Below, one piece after another: positions 60,759 to 64,000 of a stretch of DNA of 64,000 nucleotides. Every line of letters starts with the position of its first letter. Position 1 is the first letter of the stretch. The DNA lies in NCBI GenBank assembly GCA_015039315.1, contig WIDE01000025.1, forward strand, positions 306,121 to 370,120, in the 5' to 3' direction. Below the pieces are notes generated by a model. The model saw only the letters and a list, made by a program, of their open reading frames with translations. It was not told the origin of the DNA and searched no databases. The position numbers and the translations under genes are program-made. The DNA is from Clavulina sp. PMI_390 (lineage: Eukaryota; Basidiomycota; Agaricomycetes; Cantharellales; Hydnaceae).

Positions 60759-62901
60759 TTAGGTTGCATCGACGAAACGAGTACCAGGAGCACAAGTCAC
60801 TTCGTAGGCGAGATGCAAATCCAAAGAATCCTTCAGGTCACTTACGATCCACTCGATCACCCCATCACCTCGCGCTCCACCACTCCCTCCATCCTCTTCA
60901 TCTTTCTGGGCCCAACGCGCAACCACGTTCTTCGAGATCTGGTCTACCCACAACTGCTCCTTAATACTCGTTGTTGGGCTAACCTCCTTCGCTACTACGC
61001 CCGTTGCGGGACCCAGCGCGGCTTCATTAGGCTGTGAGAGCGTCACTGTGATGTTCGCGTCCTCGCTCACAGGAACGCGATCCTGCACCACTAGTTTGGC
61101 GATCGCCATGCTTGCGCGCGTGTTCTTGATTGTAATGCGTTGCCTATACGCCGTCACTGTCGTCTTGGAGTTGTTGCTGGAGAGGATAGAGGAGAGACCC
61201 TTCTTCCCCGTAGTTGTCACGGCCTTATTTTCGGGGTGGAAGGTGATACGGATAGCAGGGTCAACACCAAGGGAGCAGGTGAAGGATTCGGAGGGCGAAA
61301 CGTCTGGCACATTTGACTTTGCGACAAAATTGCCATCTAGAAACACAAAGCTTGGCCCTACCAGAATCACGATGCAGAAGGCTCATTTGTCAACATGCGC
61401 CGACCAAGAAGTGCTAGCTGAATGCATACCTTCGATTAGCGTGTAGGTACTTGCGTTTTTGATTCGGCACTGGAGGAAAGCCGAAGGTAAGCTCCTCGGC
61501 ACTGTGATCCACTCCAGCTCTGCAGTCAAGTCAATATTTGCGATAGAGACCTTGTGGCTTTTCCCATCACTCGGAATATTGGAAAATCCGTCGATGGAGA
61601 AAGTCGAGCTGGTTGTAGCATCGTTGACATGAATCTTGGGCCCGGCGTCAAACCGTGCCGCTGCGCCCCCTGCCGCGGCTGCGAGACCCTCTACACCCTG
61701 CACTCGCGTCGGACTCCTACTCCTGCTCCAACTCCTGCTGTGTCTACGCGGACTCCGGCTACGATGACGGCTTCGGGTTCGGCTACGGCTACGCCTGCGC
61801 CTGCGGATCGGGCTCAGGCTACTGCTCCTGCTCTTGCCCACAATGTTAACCATCGTGTGCGGGTATTCTTGAGCCCGATGGTTACGCCTGAGGGATGGCT
61901 CCCATGCAGTAATGTACCAGGGCTGAACCTTGGGAACATCAGTCCCAAGCAGCGTGGAGGCAGTTGACAATGTGAGGATCACGTCTTCCCAATCTTCCCC
62001 GGTCGACTGGGTGATGCTAGCACAGTATTGGAGCTTCACCGTGGGCCCGCCGGTCTCGGCTGATTTGCTGTATCTTGGGGCCTCCGAGAGGTCAGCACGG
62101 ATATCATACAAGTTGAACCAAGACGCGTGTGTGACGGCTAGTGAGAGCAACACCCCATTGATTAGAGCGATAACAGAACAAGGAATGTTATTCTCCTTAC
62201 CATAGGTCACTATCAGATCGATTGGACCGGCATCTTCTGCTAGAAGGATGACAGTCACCCCAGACCGTAGCAAGGGAGGAACGGCCTCCTCCTTGACGCT
62301 CATCCGGGCGATCTTATCCTCCAACTCCTCAATGTCTTCTTCGAGCTTTTGCTTTTCTTCCCATAGTTGTGTATCCCTCTCCAAGTTCATGTCCATGAAC
62401 GACGCAAGCTGGTCGTTAGAGACGCCCTGGATCCCAGCAGCATGCAAGGTATGGGAGAAGTCTTTCAGGAGCGCATGGTTTCGTTCGACGGCCTTGACGC
62501 GCACTCTCAGTGCGGTCTTTTGTTTTTCAAGTGCCCGGATCTCTGGCGTGTTGACCTTAGTGGGAACATAGGTGTACGTGGCAGGAGCAGAGTACACCAC
62601 GTCGAAGACGGTGAGCGCTTGTGAGCGGCTCCTCGTCTCAGCCTCAACGCGGATAGAATCACCATCAAGGAAAGATGATAGGCACTTGATAGCGACACTG
62701 TTTTGACCGGACTAAGAGGAGTCATTCCCGGGGTAGTTCCAAGTGTTATCATGATAGCAGACGATGTAGGAATCGTTAACAAAGACGGACCTGCACATTT
62801 ATTGGAAATCGGCGCTGTACAATGGCGCGGTACCATTGATACACCGTCACCCTCGTGATCGAATGATCTCTGGCATCAAGCTCAATCTCAGCACCGGCCA
62901 T
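60759..62901 (-). CDS. DUF4140/DUF4139 (MuiA-like) protein with RS-rich tract
   Basis: Minus-strand exons 62901-62791, 62711-62201, 62137-61430 and 61357-60759 give about 642 aa. The N-terminus (ITRVTVYQWYRAIVQRRF; SGQNSVAIKCLSS) fits DUF4140. A coiled coil follows (residues about 90-180; LWEEKQKLEEDIEELEDKIA). The C-terminal DUF4139 beta region has ASWFNLYDIRAD and ends TFHPENK ... LHLAYEVTC. The intron 62200-62138 (63 nt) is in-frame without stops; it is inferred because its removal restores the family pattern TYAVTHASWFNLYDIR. An RS-rich tract interrupts the domain. The family's function is unclear. Confidence 0.75.
61710..61832 (-). repeat. Arg-Ser dipeptide tract in DUF4139 gene
   Basis: About 40 residues of alternating Arg and Ser (RRRRRSRSRTRSRHRSRSPR and on) within the coding frame. 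Such tracts are typical of SR splicing factors and not of DUF4139 proteins. It follows the conserved PKVQPW segment. Confidence 0.7.
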
Positions 62902-63332
62902 GAGAGTGGTATAGAGGTTCGAGCCTTGGGAACACGACTTGTCCGTGAAGAGACCAGTAGAGGATGGAAAGGTTTCTGTCTACTGCCTCAGTAACTCGAT
63001 GAATATTTATGCACTACAATCTAGGGTGGTAGAATAATGACTCATGGGTGGTTTGGACACAGTCAGCAGAGTAATCGCGATGAGGTAAAGTCGAGAAGCT
63101 CGCTCGTCAGGAGTATAACTCGACGATCAGGAGTAAACTTACTTGGTCAGGAGTATTAATCTTGAATCATATTTGGTGGGAAAGTCAGGTGTAGACTTGG
63201 CTGAAGTTGACGTGAAGTTTGGAACCGCGCTCAATTCATTAGACTGGCTGGTTCTCTCATACACACGTGTTATCGATGCCATTTTTCCTATTCGGAGAGA
63301 ACGTGGTGAGTTAGCGCGCTAAAGCTGCACAC
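62902..63332. other. intergenic, no supported gene
   Basis: Promoter of the DUF4139 gene, then the junction with the third duplication copy. GAGTATAACTCGACGATCAGGAG-like short direct repeats occur at 63110-63150. Confidence 0.4.
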
Positions 63333-64000
63333 GCAATCGATCTTCTCGGCAATCGGGCCCATCTCCGATTCTCCTGTTACAACACTCGTTGGGAGCGTTG
63401 GAGGGAGAAGAATGGGAGGCTGTTTTCCAAACCTTTGGTGCAAGGTTGCTTACTTTGCCTATTTGACAACGAGATCTGCTCTTCATGATTGGCCGCTCAC
63501 TGCATCGCGTACTCCACTGGTGGCAACGGTCAATATTGGAATCACCACCCCATGGCAAACTGTGGAAAACCTTATCAACGTTAATACAGCACCCCATCCA
63601 TTCTGTTTGCGCTTCCACTATTATACTCGACTATCTTAAATTCCAAATCAAGCCATTCCAGCTCATGTCTAGGTGACGCAGGCAGTCGAATAGCTTCTTG
63701 ATACCAAGATATTCACTTTATGAGTTTGGTGATATACTCATGTCAAGCGAATCCACGTCTCGCCTTATCCTCTTGTCCCACAACTACTCATCCCCTTGGC
63801 CCGTATCTTGACATTCCCACCGCGAATTCTTTTTGTTGTACAGATGTGATACGCAGAAGCAGAAGCCTCGTCCCCAGATACGAAATGGTGCAGACAAGTC
63901 TCTGGCACATTTACAACTGTTCTCCACTACGAAGCTCCGTCAAGCGCTCTTCTCGTGATAAGCTGAGTTTTCATCACATTGGCGCGCCAGCCTGCTGCTG
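63333..64000. repeat. segmental duplication, copy 3 (partial)
   Basis: Starts inside the F-box 3' end (TCGATCTTCTCGG, compare 55523) and includes LGALEGEEWEAV-like coding sequence ending at a TGA near 63467. It continues through the 3' flank and into a dynamin 3' end identical in its last bases to 56253-56280. About 50 bp near 63590 are inserted relative to copy 2. Confidence 0.75.
63974..64000 (-). CDS. 3' end of a second dynamin-like gene (partial)
   Basis: The last eight codons and stop (QQQAGAPM, TGA) match the C-terminus of the gene at 56253. The rest lies beyond the window, so whether the gene is intact cannot be seen. Confidence 0.6.
   Translation of the reverse strand, partial: QQQAGAPM

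Overview
The window is nuclear DNA from a filamentous basidiomycete, most likely an Agaricomycete of the Rhizoctonia/Ceratobasidium kind (inference). Genes are split by many short introns (about 50-110 nt, GT..AG) with 5' junctions such as GTACGT, GTGAGT and GTAAGT. The recognisable proteins are fungal: a C2-AGC kinase of the Sch9 type, a cysteine-free pepsin-like protease of the polyporopepsin type, a dynamin-family GTPase, an EEB1/YheT-type esterase and a DUF4139 protein. No rRNA, convincing tRNA, CRISPR array, transposase or reverse transcriptase was seen. Gene models were built by reading splice sites and reading-frame phase by eye.

Left half (1-42 kb) is an accessory region dominated by two multicopy families. 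Family A has five tandem + strand genes (1639, 5833, 8325, 10047, 11687). They encode secreted, probably GPI-anchored proteins of 223-237 aa with one intron at a fixed place and a shared WNFTY core. There is also an exon-1 remnant with a duplicated promoter (5040-5450) and possible older remnants (16239, 17391). Family G has eleven genes for small intracellular proteins resembling DUF6593 (186-228 aa) at 3260-3972(-), 6767-7474(-), 13088, 17881, 19209, 21817, 23649, 29944, 30992, 36496-37368(-) and 38182, plus a decayed copy at 16594. All keep the same first two introns (phase 2, then phase 0). Twice a family-A gene faces a family-G gene tail to tail. Among these lie two F-box-like paralogues (27907, frameshifted; 31933, intact), a 78-aa double-stranded-RNA-binding-like protein made of four tiny exons (26455-26987), an eight-exon alpha/beta hydrolase (33872-35967, -) and a tandem pair of alpha/beta hydrolase-3 esterases (39416, 41073).

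Right half (44-64 kb) is more housekeeping: aspartic protease (44060-45729), Sch9-like kinase (46295-49880, -), and a UPF0739/C1orf74-like protein (50151) sharing a 270-bp divergent promoter with the kinase. Next come two tandem F-box/LRR-like genes: 51651 contains a 390-N assembly gap, and 54027-55643 is a pseudogene. They are followed by a dynamin-like GTPase (56253-59322, -), a small ORF with a PPxY motif (60018) and a DUF4139 protein with an RS-rich tract (60759-62901, -). Segmental duplication shaped this end. A block running from the UPF0739 3' end through the F-box gene is repeated at 53793-56285. A third partial copy (63333-64000) runs off the window into the 3' end of a second dynamin-like gene.

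The layout suggests a birth-and-death region. Secreted surface proteins (A), a small intracellular family (G), F-box proteins and esterases are repeatedly duplicated and lost beside conserved signalling and trafficking genes. No shared pathway can be shown from sequence alone.
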